Shown one piece after another: positions 23,668 to 30,321 of a DNA stretch of 30,321 nucleotides. A program made the translations under genes and the position numbers. The notes below the pieces were generated by a model. That model was not told the origin of the DNA. It did no database searches and worked only from the letters and a program-made list of their open reading frames with translations. The stretch comes from an uncultured Haloferula sp. (lineage in GTDB: Bacteria > Verrucomicrobiota > Verrucomicrobiae > Verrucomicrobiales > Akkermansiaceae), in assembly GCA_946885645.1 (NCBI GenBank), contig CAMPGU010000015.1, positions 1 to 30,321 on the forward strand, given 5' to 3'. How positions within the stretch are numbered: position 1 is the stretch's first letter; each line of letters starts with the position of its first letter.

Positions 23668-23966
23668 ACAAACTCGATCACGCGACCGTCATCGGCTCCG
23701 AGCTCGCGCTCCGCTTTTCCGAAGGCGAGGAATTGTATCTTCCCCTCGATCTCTTGCGGCGGGCTTGCCCCTGCGCCGCGTGCCAAGGGGAGCCGGATGC
23801 CCTCGGCCGGGTGCTGCGTCCGGTGCAGCAGATCGGCCCCCACGGGTTCGAGCTTTTGCGTTTCGAGGCGGTCGGCGGTTACGCCCTGCAACTTTTTTGG
23901 GCGGACGGGCACTCGACCGGCATTTACTCTTACGACTACCTGCACCGTCTCGCCCTTTTACCCTGA
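23664..23966 (+). CDS. DUF971 protein (gamma-butyrobetaine hydroxylase N-domain-like)
   Basis: 100 residues. ATGA overlap with the YggS-type gene. The family blocks are ALRFSEGEELYLPLDLLRRACPCAACQ, a C-P-C-A-A-C cysteine cluster (about 36-41), and WADGHSTGIYSYDYLHRL at the C-terminus. DUF971 is a stand-alone relative of the zinc-binding N-domain of gamma-butyrobetaine hydroxylase; it often travels with Fe-S assembly genes in other bacteria. No biochemical role is established. Cytosolic. Confidence 0.88.
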   Translation: MNKLDHATVIGSELALRFSEGEELYLPLDLLRRACPCAACQGEPDALGRVLRPVQQIGPHGFELLRFEAVGGYALQLFWADGHSTGIYSYDYLHRLALLP

Positions 23967-23975
23967 GTCTCCGCC

Positions 23976-24359
23976 ATGGATCCCTACGCTCCTCCCGCCA
24001 GTTCGTTGAAGCCGGTGGAGGATCAGAAGCCGGCCCTGCGGGAGCTGGTGCTGGCGTGGGAGAAGCTGAGACTCCTCTACAATGCGCTGCTGGCGCTTCC
24101 CGGATTCCTGATCCTCTTCACGCTGGTGACGGAAGAAGAGGTCGGGGTGGTCCAGGCTCTCGTGGCAGGACTGGTAGTGGCGGTAGCGGCCAATGCCTGC
24201 TTCCTCCTCGGACCCGCCGCGGAGCTCTATCTGCGCGGGCTCTTCCGGAAGGGCGAGCCGCTCGGCCGGGGCCGGTGGCTGATCTTCGGCACGGGGACAC
24301 TCCTCTCGCTGATGCTCTTCGTGCTATTCCTGGTGCAGTTGAAGACCGGATGGCCCTGA
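23976..24359 (+). CDS. small integral membrane protein
   Basis: 127 residues, starting nine bases after the DUF971 gene. A Pro-rich N-terminus (MDPYAPPASSLKP) typical of many membrane proteins with disordered heads is followed by a charged helix and three hydrophobic segments (about 35-52, 57-80 and 101-122). No conserved family motif recognised. It is probably the last gene of the protease-YggS-DUF971 transcript, since the next gene is convergent. Function unknown. Confidence 0.7.
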   Translation: MDPYAPPASSLKPVEDQKPALRELVLAWEKLRLLYNALLALPGFLILFTLVTEEEVGVVQALVAGLVVAVAANACFLLGPAAELYLRGLFRKGEPLGRGRWLIFGTGTLLSLMLFVLFLVQLKTGWP

Positions 24360-24394
24360 GAAAGAGGCCATCCGTGCAGGGCTGAGGACCTGCC

Positions 24395-26005
24395 TCACGC
24401 CGTCACGGCACCGCGGTCGTCGTTGAGACCGCTCTTCTCCAGGAAGTAGTCATAGCCGCCGGTGTAGCGGGTGACGGTGCCGTTGTTGATGTGAAGCGTG
24501 GTTTCCGCGAGATTGCGGATGAAGTGCACGTCGTGGGAGATGAAAACGAGCGTGCCTTCGTAGTTCTTGAGCGCGTTCACCAGCGAGTCGATGGAGAGAA
24601 TGTCCAAGTGAGTCGTCGGCTCGTCCATGAGGAGAAGGTTCGGCGGATCGACGAGGAACTTCACCAGGTTGAGGCGGGACTTTTCGCCCCCGGAAAGGAC
24701 GCTGCAGCGTTTCTCCACATCCGTGCGGCGGAAGAGGAAGGAGCCGAGGATCGCCCGGGCGTCTTCTTCCCGCAGGGTGGTGCAGCTCGCCATCACCTCC
24801 TCGAGCACGGTGTTGTTCTCGTTGAGGGTTTCGGAGCGGTGCTGCGAGTAGTAGCCGAGCTTCGTAGCATACCCGACTTCGCGCTTGCCGCCATTGATCG
24901 GCAGGTGGCCGGAGAGGATCTTCAGCAGCGTGGACTTGCCCGCGCCGTTCGGTCCGACGAGCACGATCTTGTCGCCACGCTCAATGGTCAGATCGAGATC
25001 CTTGTAGATCTGCTTGTCGCCATAGGCTTGGCTGATCTTCTGGAGATCGATGACCTTCTGGTTCGAGCGGGGCGGCTGCGGGAAAGCGAACTTGAAGGGC
25101 TTGCGGGGCGCTCGCGGCTTCTCGATCTTCTCCAGTTTCTCAAGAAACTTGATGCGCGACTGCACCTGGGCGGCCTTCGATCCGACCTGGCGGAAGCGGT
25201 CGATGAATTCCTGGTGCTGCTCGATCTCCTTGTTCTGATTTCGGTAGGCTTGGACCTTTTGCTCGTAGCGTGCCTCGCGCTGTTCGAGGTAGCTGGAGTA
25301 GTTGCCGGTATAGGCGATCAGCTCCTGCGCGTCGGGATCGATTTCCACGACGTTCTCGACGATGGCGTCCATGAAGTCGCGGTCGTGCGAAATCATCAGG
25401 ATCGCGCCCGGATAATTCATCAGATAGCGCTGGAACCAGAGCAGGGACAGCAGGTCGAGGTGGTTCGTCGGCTCGTCCAGCATCAGCAGGTCGGGCTCTT
25501 GCACCAGCAGCCGCGCGAGATAGGCGCGCATGATCCAGCCACCGGAAAACTCCCGCGCCGTCTTGTGAAAGTCGCCTTCCTTGTAGCCCAGCCCGGCGAG
25601 GATCTTCTTCGCCTTCGGCTCGAGCTGGTAGCCGTTCAGGTGGTTGAATTGATCCTGCGCGTGCGCGTAGTCCGGGTGATCCAGCGTGCCTTTCGCCTCG
25701 TGCTCCCGCATCGTGCGGAGGTAGTTCACCATCTCGGGGGTGATGCCCATGGCGATCTCCAGCACGGTTTCATCTCCCGGGTCGCCGGATTCCTGGGCGA
25801 GGTAGCCGGTGATCGCGTAGTCGTCGCGCTCGATCGTGCCGCTATCCAGCTCCTCCTGGCCGAGGATCATGCGGAACAGGGTGGATTTCCCCGCGCCGTT
25901 CGGACCGACCAGGGCGATGCGTTCGCCCCAGTTGATCGACAGTTCCGCATCCCGGAAAAGGGTGCGGCCGCCGAGAGTCTTCGTGAGCTTGTGGATCGTG
26001 AGCAC
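24395..26005 (-). CDS. ABC-F family ATPase
   Basis: 536 residues from GTG 26005 (MLTIHKLTK...), the usual N-terminus; a TTG at 26047 would add 14 residues without family match. Two ABC domains without membrane segments. Domain 1 has Walker A GPNGAGKST (about 34-42), signature FSGGWIMRAYLARLL and Walker B LLMLDEPTNHLDLLS. Domain 2 has GPNGAGKSTLLK, LSGGEKSRLNLVKFL and LLLMDEPTTHLDILS. Between them lies the charged inter-domain linker (EIEQHQEFIDRFRQVGSKAAQVQSRIKFLEK), which in this family reaches into the ribosome E-site. Such proteins (EttA, Uup, YheS, YbiT) rescue or regulate translating ribosomes; some give antibiotic protection. The length and lack of a C-terminal extension suggest a housekeeping YbiT-like type, which is uncertain. 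Confidence 0.9.
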   Translation of the reverse strand: MLTIHKLTKTLGGRTLFRDAELSINWGERIALVGPNGAGKSTLFRMILGQEELDSGTIERDDYAITGYLAQESGDPGDETVLEIAMGITPEMVNYLRTMREHEAKGTLDHPDYAHAQDQFNHLNGYQLEPKAKKILAGLGYKEGDFHKTAREFSGGWIMRAYLARLLVQEPDLLMLDEPTNHLDLLSLLWFQRYLMNYPGAILMISHDRDFMDAIVENVVEIDPDAQELIAYTGNYSSYLEQREARYEQKVQAYRNQNKEIEQHQEFIDRFRQVGSKAAQVQSRIKFLEKLEKIEKPRAPRKPFKFAFPQPPRSNQKVIDLQKISQAYGDKQIYKDLDLTIERGDKIVLVGPNGAGKSTLLKILSGHLPINGGKREVGYATKLGYYSQHRSETLNENNTVLEEVMASCTTLREEDARAILGSFLFRRTDVEKRCSVLSGGEKSRLNLVKFLVDPPNLLLMDEPTTHLDILSIDSLVNALKNYEGTLVFISHDVHFIRNLAETTLHINNGTVTRYTGGYDYFLEKSGLNDDRGAVTA

Positions 26006-26111
26006 GGGGCGGATGTAGGGGACGGCGCGCTCCGGGGCAAGGCGCAAGGCATGGCGTTAGGGGAGGGCTTGAGCCTTCCCGATCCGGGTGTATGCGATGT
26101 AGGAAGATCGC

Positions 26112-27143
26112 ATGATTTCCAGCCGCCGCGAATTTCTCTGTTTTCTGGCCGCCGCCTGCACCGGCTGCGCCGGATCCCCCGCCGGAGAAAGGTGGACGGC
26201 GTCGCGGCTCGAGCGCGCGGATGCCCTCGCCAAGCGGTATGGCGGCAAAGGCTGGGTGGCGTGGAAGGGCGGCCGACAAGTGGCCGCATGGAACCCGGAG
26301 ACGCGCGATCAGTCCTTGAGCCTCACGAAATGCCTCGCCGCGCTGGCCGCCACCAAGGCCATGGAGGAGGGCTGGCTGTCCGATCAGGAGCGGGCGGCAG
26401 CCGCCATTCCCGAATGGCAGGGCGACCCCCGGAAAATGCGGATCACCGTATCGATGCTCCTCCAGCAAACAGCCGGGCTGGAGGCCGGGGTGGCCGCACT
26501 TTACCGCAACCCCGACGACAAGGGCCGCGCCGCGGTGGCTCTCCGGGCGGTCGATGAACCAGGCACCGTATTCCGCTACGGCCCCGCCTCCTGGGAATTG
26601 CTGGCGGAACTGATGCGGCGGAAACTTTCCGGACGGGGCGAGACCCTGGAGAAATTCCTTCATCGCGCCGTGATGCGGCCCATCGGCCTGAGCAGTCCCG
26701 ATTGGCGCTCGGACAAGAAAGGCCGCTTTTTCCTCTCCACCGGTGCCGAAATGACGGTCTCCGATCTGGGCCGGCTGGGCCGCACGGTGGGGGCACTGCT
26801 GCGCGGCGAGAACACCGCCGGGTTTGACGCCGCTCATTTCGCGCGGATGACCCGGCCGTCGGCGGTGAATCCCATCTTCGGCGGCGGGATCTGGAGAAAC
26901 TCGAATGCGGGGAGTCCCGGGGCGCACGTGATCGAAGTGGAAGATGCGCTCGATCCGCCGCGGCCCGCGGGATTCTGGCAGTGGGCCTGCCTTTCCCGGG
27001 ACCAGCCCTCCGGCATGGTGGCTCTGGTCGGCTCCTCCGGCAGGAGAGTCTTCATCTGGCCGGGGGAGGACAAGGTCGTCGCGCGTTTGGGGCGGGCGTC
27101 TTCGTGGAGGGACGGGCCCTTCCTGGCGGCGCTGGGAAGATAG
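26112..27143 (+). CDS. serine hydrolase, beta-lactamase/class C-like fold, Tat lipoprotein
   Basis: 343 residues with a good ribosome binding site (AGGAAG, five bases before ATG 26112). The N-terminus SRREFLCFLAAACTGC is a twin-arginine signal followed by a possible lipobox (C16 or C19), so it is probably folded before export and lipid-anchored. The active-site motif is S70-L-T-K73 (SxxK) and a tyrosine occurs at Y156 (RYGPAS) where class C enzymes have YxN. The third motif (KTG/HxG) is not obvious; FGGGIW near 257 may stand in its place. Likely a penicillin-binding-protein-like or esterase-type enzyme; substrate unknown. Convergent with the lipoprotein gene, six bases apart. Confidence 0.78.
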   Translation: MISSRREFLCFLAAACTGCAGSPAGERWTASRLERADALAKRYGGKGWVAWKGGRQVAAWNPETRDQSLSLTKCLAALAATKAMEEGWLSDQERAAAAIPEWQGDPRKMRITVSMLLQQTAGLEAGVAALYRNPDDKGRAAVALRAVDEPGTVFRYGPASWELLAELMRRKLSGRGETLEKFLHRAVMRPIGLSSPDWRSDKKGRFFLSTGAEMTVSDLGRLGRTVGALLRGENTAGFDAAHFARMTRPSAVNPIFGGGIWRNSNAGSPGAHVIEVEDALDPPRPAGFWQWACLSRDQPSGMVALVGSSGRRVFIWPGEDKVVARLGRASSWRDGPFLAALGR

Positions 27144-27149
27144 GCAGGC

Positions 27150-28247
27150 CTACTTTCTCACCGCGATCATCAGGTTCGCCTCGACCGGCCGGATGTGGTA
27201 ACCGGAACCGAAGGGGATGGGCGGTCCGCCTCCGATGGCAGCGTAGGCGGCGCGGAGATCTCCTTGGGAGTGCTTGGCGAAGAGCTCGATGGGGCTTTGA
27301 TAGTCGCCGTAGAGGCGGATGTCCCATTTAGAGGAGTCGTAGTAGCGGTAGGGAATGCCCGAGTCGTCTTGAACCACGCCGCGGCAATTGCCGAGGACCC
27401 AGTCGCGGATTCCGGAGAAGGAGGAATCGTGCATCAGGTAGGAGGCGGCCTTGAAGTAAGCAACGCTGCCGCCATAGGACGAGATCCAGCTCCGGAAGGA
27501 GGAGTTGAAGCCGCCGTTGGAAAGATCGCCGGAAACATAAATGGCCCGGCGGGAACCTCCGCCGGGCAGCCGGAAGCGGATATCCACCCCCGGCCGACCC
27601 GCCGCACTGAGCGGCTCGACGCTCTCCACCGTCGCGTCCATGAGCGCGAGGCTGGCGAGGAGGATGGGGGTGACCCCGGGCATCGGCCCGCCCGCCAAAT
27701 CGCCCTTCATGTCCTTCGTGATGAAATAGCCGTGGGTCAACTGGGAGTCCATCGCGGTCCCCAAGCGCCGGAGCGCGCCCATCACCGCGTTGGGATCCGC
27801 GTTCTCCAGATCGGGAAGCCCGCCGGCCGGTTCCAGGCCGAGGAGGACATAGTTGGACGCCTGGGGGAAAAGCGCGGTGGCGTGGAGCAGATCCGGCCCG
27901 CCGAAGGGATAAAGCAACACCCGGGGATTTCCGATCACCGGTTGGAGATTGACTGCCGACCAGTCCCGCTGGCGGCCGGTGCGCTTGGAAGCGAACATCC
28001 GCCATCTCAGCGCCATTTCCTCCGAATGCCCCTGATAGACTCCCGTCTGCTGCATCTGGGAAAGCACTGCCCCGCGATTCACGGGCCGACCGGCGAGGAA
28101 GCGCGCGATATCATCCGCGGTTGCCTGGCCTTCCGCAGGCACGAAGACCTCGGGCCCGGGGGCGAGCGTCTGGGTTTGGCCGCGTGGCGGTGGCTCCGGT
28201 GAGCAGGCGGCGGTGAGTAAACAAGAAAGCAGCACGAGGCGTTTCAT
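27150..28247 (-). CDS. lipoprotein of unknown function
   Basis: 365 residues from ATG 28247. Signal with lipobox LLTAAC (cysteine 15), then a Pro-rich linker (SPEPPPRGQTQTLAPGP). The mature part holds DIARFLAGRPV, LQPVIGNPRVLLYPFGGPDLLHATALFPQASNYVLLGLEP, LPGGGSRRAIYVSGDLSNGGF, AYFKAASYLMHDSSFSGIRDWVLG, and a C-terminal PIPFGSGYHIRPVEANLMIAVRK. No catalytic motif or named family recognised; the conserved look (many Gly, aromatic and Asp) suggests a folded domain rather than a filler. The start overlaps the permease stop (ATGA), so the two are translated together. A role in handling what the permease carries is possible but not shown. Confidence 0.75.
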   Translation of the reverse strand: MKRLVLLSCLLTAACSPEPPPRGQTQTLAPGPEVFVPAEGQATADDIARFLAGRPVNRGAVLSQMQQTGVYQGHSEEMALRWRMFASKRTGRQRDWSAVNLQPVIGNPRVLLYPFGGPDLLHATALFPQASNYVLLGLEPAGGLPDLENADPNAVMGALRRLGTAMDSQLTHGYFITKDMKGDLAGGPMPGVTPILLASLALMDATVESVEPLSAAGRPGVDIRFRLPGGGSRRAIYVSGDLSNGGFNSSFRSWISSYGGSVAYFKAASYLMHDSSFSGIRDWVLGNCRGVVQDDSGIPYRYYDSSKWDIRLYGDYQSPIELFAKHSQGDLRAAYAAIGGGPPIPFGSGYHIRPVEANLMIAVRK

Positions 28248-29536
28248 CGTCGGAGGCGTTTGAGTGGAAACCAGATCAGCGCGAAAAACAGGGCGATCCC
28301 GCCGCCGGTGAGGGTGGTCCCCGGATGGCGGACGGCGGAATGCACGATGACAAATCCTGCCATCGCTAGGAAAATCAAGGGGGGAAGCGGGTAGAGCGGG
28401 ACCTTTACCGGGCGCGGCAGCCCGGGCGACCTCGAGCGCAGGACCATACATCCGGCGACGACGAGGGAGGTGGAAAGCGTCAGCCCGATCTGGGTCGCCT
28501 CCATCAACTCCCGCAACTGGGCCGCGAACACCAGGATCAGCGCGAGGGAGGCTTGGAAAAGCAGGGCGAGGTGAGGGACGTCGCGCCGCGGCGCGACGAA
28601 AGAGAGCGAGCGCAAGTTCCGGCCCCACGCTCCGAGCACCCGTGGGCCCCCCCCCACCAAGGCACTGGCGGAAGCGAAAAGCCCCACGGCGAAAAGCCCC
28701 GAGACCATCCGGGCCGCGCCCTTCCCGAAGAGCGATTCGGACGCGATATGACCGACCGCTTCCTGGCCCCGCAGCGCAGCCACCGGGGCGGCATGGAGGA
28801 AGGAAGCGTTCAGGCCCACATAGAGTAGCGTGACCAGCAGCGTCCCCCAGAGGAGCGCCCGCCCCACGGTCCTCCGGGGATCATGCCATTCCTCCAGGCC
28901 ATAGACGGCCGCATTCCAGCCCGTGTAGGAGTAGGTCACATACAGGAGTGCCACGGCGAAGGCGGGCTTTGCCACGGCCAGTGCGTCTGTTTTCCAGTCG
29001 ATCGCCCAGCGGATGTCGCCTTCCCCCGGCAGGGTCCAGGCCGCGATGATGAAGATCAGGATAAGGAGGAGCTTCAGCGAGGTGGCGGCTACTTGTACGC
29101 GAGCGCTCGTGCGCGTGCTCACCGCATGCGCCGCGGTTCCCAGAAGAATCACGGCCGCGGCGGCGTGGGTGATCCCGACGGTATTGAAGGCACGGTGAAA
29201 ATACTCGCCGAAGGCAAGCGCGGTGATCGCGGTGGGCGCCGCAAAGCCCGCGAAGGCCGAGAGCATGCCGGCCATGAAGCCGAGGCTCGGGTGATAAATG
29301 CTGCGCAGGAAATGGTACTCGCCGCCGGACTTCGGAAGTGCCGCGGCCACTTCGGCGTAGCAAAACGCGCCGCACAGCGCGATCAGCCCGCCGAGAAGCC
29401 AGAGGAACAGGATCTGGGGCCCCGAGTTCAGCTCGAACAGCTGGAAACCCAGCGAGGTGAATACGCCGACGCCCACCATGCTGGCCACGACCAAAGCGGT
29501 GGCGGCAAAGGCTCCGGCACGCGCTTCCTTCGACAC
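28244..29536 (-). CDS. APC-family amino acid/amine permease
   Basis: 430 residues from GTG 29536, the only canonical start close to the first membrane helix; the open frame extends to 29800, but that part overlaps the divergent radical-SAM gene and is not credible. Twelve hydrophobic helices. Helix 1 carries the APC substrate-loop motif SMVGVGVFTSLGF; other family features are GALCGAFCYAEVAAALPKSGGEYHFLR (helix 2-3), YSYTGWNAAVYGLEEW (helix 6) and a Pro-rich PRPVKVPLYPLPPLIF before helix 11. These suggest an inward amino acid or polyamine transporter of the LAT/APA branch. Substrate unknown. A LexA-box-like palindrome lies 59 bases upstream of the start, and its promoter is shared with the divergent gene. 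Confidence 0.82.
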   Translation of the reverse strand: MSKEARAGAFAATALVVASMVGVGVFTSLGFQLFELNSGPQILFLWLLGGLIALCGAFCYAEVAAALPKSGGEYHFLRSIYHPSLGFMAGMLSAFAGFAAPTAITALAFGEYFHRAFNTVGITHAAAAVILLGTAAHAVSTRTSARVQVAATSLKLLLILIFIIAAWTLPGEGDIRWAIDWKTDALAVAKPAFAVALLYVTYSYTGWNAAVYGLEEWHDPRRTVGRALLWGTLLVTLLYVGLNASFLHAAPVAALRGQEAVGHIASESLFGKGAARMVSGLFAVGLFASASALVGGGPRVLGAWGRNLRSLSFVAPRRDVPHLALLFQASLALILVFAAQLRELMEATQIGLTLSTSLVVAGCMVLRSRSPGLPRPVKVPLYPLPPLIFLAMAGFVIVHSAVRHPGTTLTGGGIALFFALIWFPLKRLRR

Positions 29537-29594
29537 GTCTAACTGTTCCGCGAAAGCCCTCTTTTCCGCAACGTGCTTTCCCTGAATTAAATAG

Positions 29595-29608
29595 TGTTCA
29601 CGTGAACA
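29595..29608. promoter_or_regulatory. LexA (SOS) box candidate
   Basis: TGTTCACGTGAACA is a perfect 14-base palindrome fitting TGTTC-N4-GAACA, the LexA motif that I recall as described for Verrucomicrobia. It sits in the divergent promoter region, 40 bases before the radical-SAM start codon and 58 bases from the permease start. I did not notice another copy while reading the window. Confidence 0.75.
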
Positions 29609-29648
29609 ATTAGATTGTTGCGGCGGAGAGGTCTGCGAAGCTGGGAGT

Positions 29649-30321
29649 ATGGATCCGCACCACGGCCGGGGTGCCCGCGACAACCCTTTCAATCGCTTCG
29701 AGGCCCTTCGCGTCGAGACCGACGAGGACGCGTGGGTGGACGAAGATCCGCGCCCGCTGCGGACGACCTTCCTGCGGGACGACACGCAGACGGTCCTCAA
29801 TCGGAACCACTCCGAGGATCTCTCCTTCGACCTCAGCGTGAATCCCTACCGCGGCTGCGAGCACGGTTGCTCCTACTGCTATGCCCGGATCTACCACGAG
29901 TATCTCGGCTTTTCCGCCGGTTTGGATTTCGAATCGAAAATCGTGGTGAAGGCGGATGCGCCGCGCTTGCTGGAAGCGGCTCTTGCCAAGCCCTCGTACC
30001 GGCCGTCGATGATCGCGATGAGCGGGGTCACGGATTGCTACCAGCCGGTGGAGCGGAAGCTGGAGATCACCCGCCGCTGTCTGGAGGTGATGGCGCGTTT
30101 CCGGCAGCCGGTCGGGCTCGTGACAAAAAACGCGCTGATCACCCGCGATCTCGATTATCTGGCGGAGCTGGCGAAGTTCCAAGCGGTGTGCGTGCTGATC
30201 TCCGTGACGACGCTGGATCCGAAGCTCGCCCGGATCCTGGAGCCGCGTGCCTCATCGCCGAGGGCCCGGCTGGAGGCCATGCGGGCCTTGGCGGAGGCGG
30301 GAGTTCCGGTGGGTCCGAGCG
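29649..30321 (+). CDS. radical-SAM protein, spore photoproduct lyase-related (PA0069/Rv2578c type), 3' end missing
   Basis: Open from ATG 29649 to the right edge (224 codons visible). After a charged head come NPYRGCEHGCSYCYAR (about 66-81), with the radical-SAM cluster C-x3-C-x2-C at C70, C74, C77, and YHEYLGFSAGLDFESKIVVK, SMIAMSGVTDCYQPVERKLEITRRCLEV, QPVGLVTKNALITRDLDYL and SVTTLDPKLARILEP. This pattern is the PA0069/Rv2578c-like group of radical-SAM proteins, distant relatives of spore photoproduct lyase (SplB) that repairs thymine dimers. A DNA-repair role is suggested by that kinship and by the LexA-box-like palindrome 40 bases upstream; no substrate is proven. The SAM-binding C-terminal part lies outside the window. 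GGGAG sits too close to the ATG to be a good ribosome site. Confidence 0.88.
   Translation, partial: MDPHHGRGARDNPFNRFEALRVETDEDAWVDEDPRPLRTTFLRDDTQTVLNRNHSEDLSFDLSVNPYRGCEHGCSYCYARIYHEYLGFSAGLDFESKIVVKADAPRLLEAALAKPSYRPSMIAMSGVTDCYQPVERKLEITRRCLEVMARFRQPVGLVTKNALITRDLDYLAELAKFQAVCVLISVTTLDPKLARILEPRASSPRARLEAMRALAEAGVPVGPS

Noticed and set aside
24491..26557. 688-residue open frame on the plus strand over the ABC-F gene
   Set aside because: Antisense to an ABC-F gene with all motifs intact; the Val/Asp/Arg-rich translation is a mirror of the real gene.
29537..29800. N-terminal extension of the permease to 29800
   Set aside because: It would overlap the start of the radical-SAM gene, is Ser/Arg-rich shadow sequence, and has no family counterpart.

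Overview
This window reads as high-GC chromosomal DNA from a Verrucomicrobia-type bacterium, plausibly Verrucomicrobiales. Three things point there. LpxC and FabZ are fused in one polypeptide, a trait of Bacteroidetes, Chlamydiae and other PVC or FCB lineages. A perfect TGTTC-N4-GAACA palindrome, the LexA motif I recall as reported for Verrucomicrobia, lies before a DNA-repair-like gene. The rest is ordinary Gram-negative envelope biology (lipoproteins, an outer-membrane barrel, Wza/Wzc-type export). No phage, insertion sequence, CRISPR array or rRNA was seen. Species-level assignment is not possible from the sequence alone.

Layout. 1-2.9 kb: the 3' end of an alpha-solenoid repeat protein, then glycine C-acetyltransferase (kbl) and a TlpA-like thioredoxin on the minus strand, separated by a strong terminator. 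2.9-6.4 kb: two small secreted proteins that overlap tail to tail, a TrmA/RlmD-family rRNA methyltransferase, a 400-base gene-poor stretch, a zinc-ribbon membrane protein, and a guanidinium exporter (gdx) preceded by a guanidine-III riboswitch candidate. 6.4-11.2 kb: an N-acetylhexosamine 1-kinase-like gene, a methyltransferase-like gene, then a three-gene cluster of two paralogous secretin-domain-like secreted proteins and a serpin-like protein, ending in a small patch of REP-like hairpins.

11.2-15.1 kb: lpxC/fabZ, an RluA-type pseudouridine synthase, a Nif3-family protein, a 3-methyladenine glycosylase, and two divergent tRNA-Gly genes (CCC and UCC anticodons). 15.1-23 kb: an envelope and exopolysaccharide block with a proline-rich secreted protein, an outer-membrane beta-barrel, a terminator, a BY-kinase of Wzc type, a short Wza-like export protein, a PDZ protein and a lipoprotein-type tail-specific protease. 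23-24.4 kb: YggS-type PLP protein, DUF971 protein and a small membrane protein, tightly packed behind the protease.

24.4-30.3 kb: an ABC-F ATPase (minus), a Tat/lipoprotein serine hydrolase (plus), an APC permease overlapping an unknown lipoprotein (minus), and, divergent from the permease, the 5' part of a radical-SAM gene related to spore photoproduct lyase. The LexA-box-like palindrome sits in that divergent promoter region.

The most notable items are the SOS-box/radical-SAM pairing, the guanidine-III riboswitch with gdx, the secretin-like/serpin-like cluster of unknown job, and the co-varying GTAGG-plus-GNRA-loop hairpins. All family calls are from reading motifs; no database search was run.
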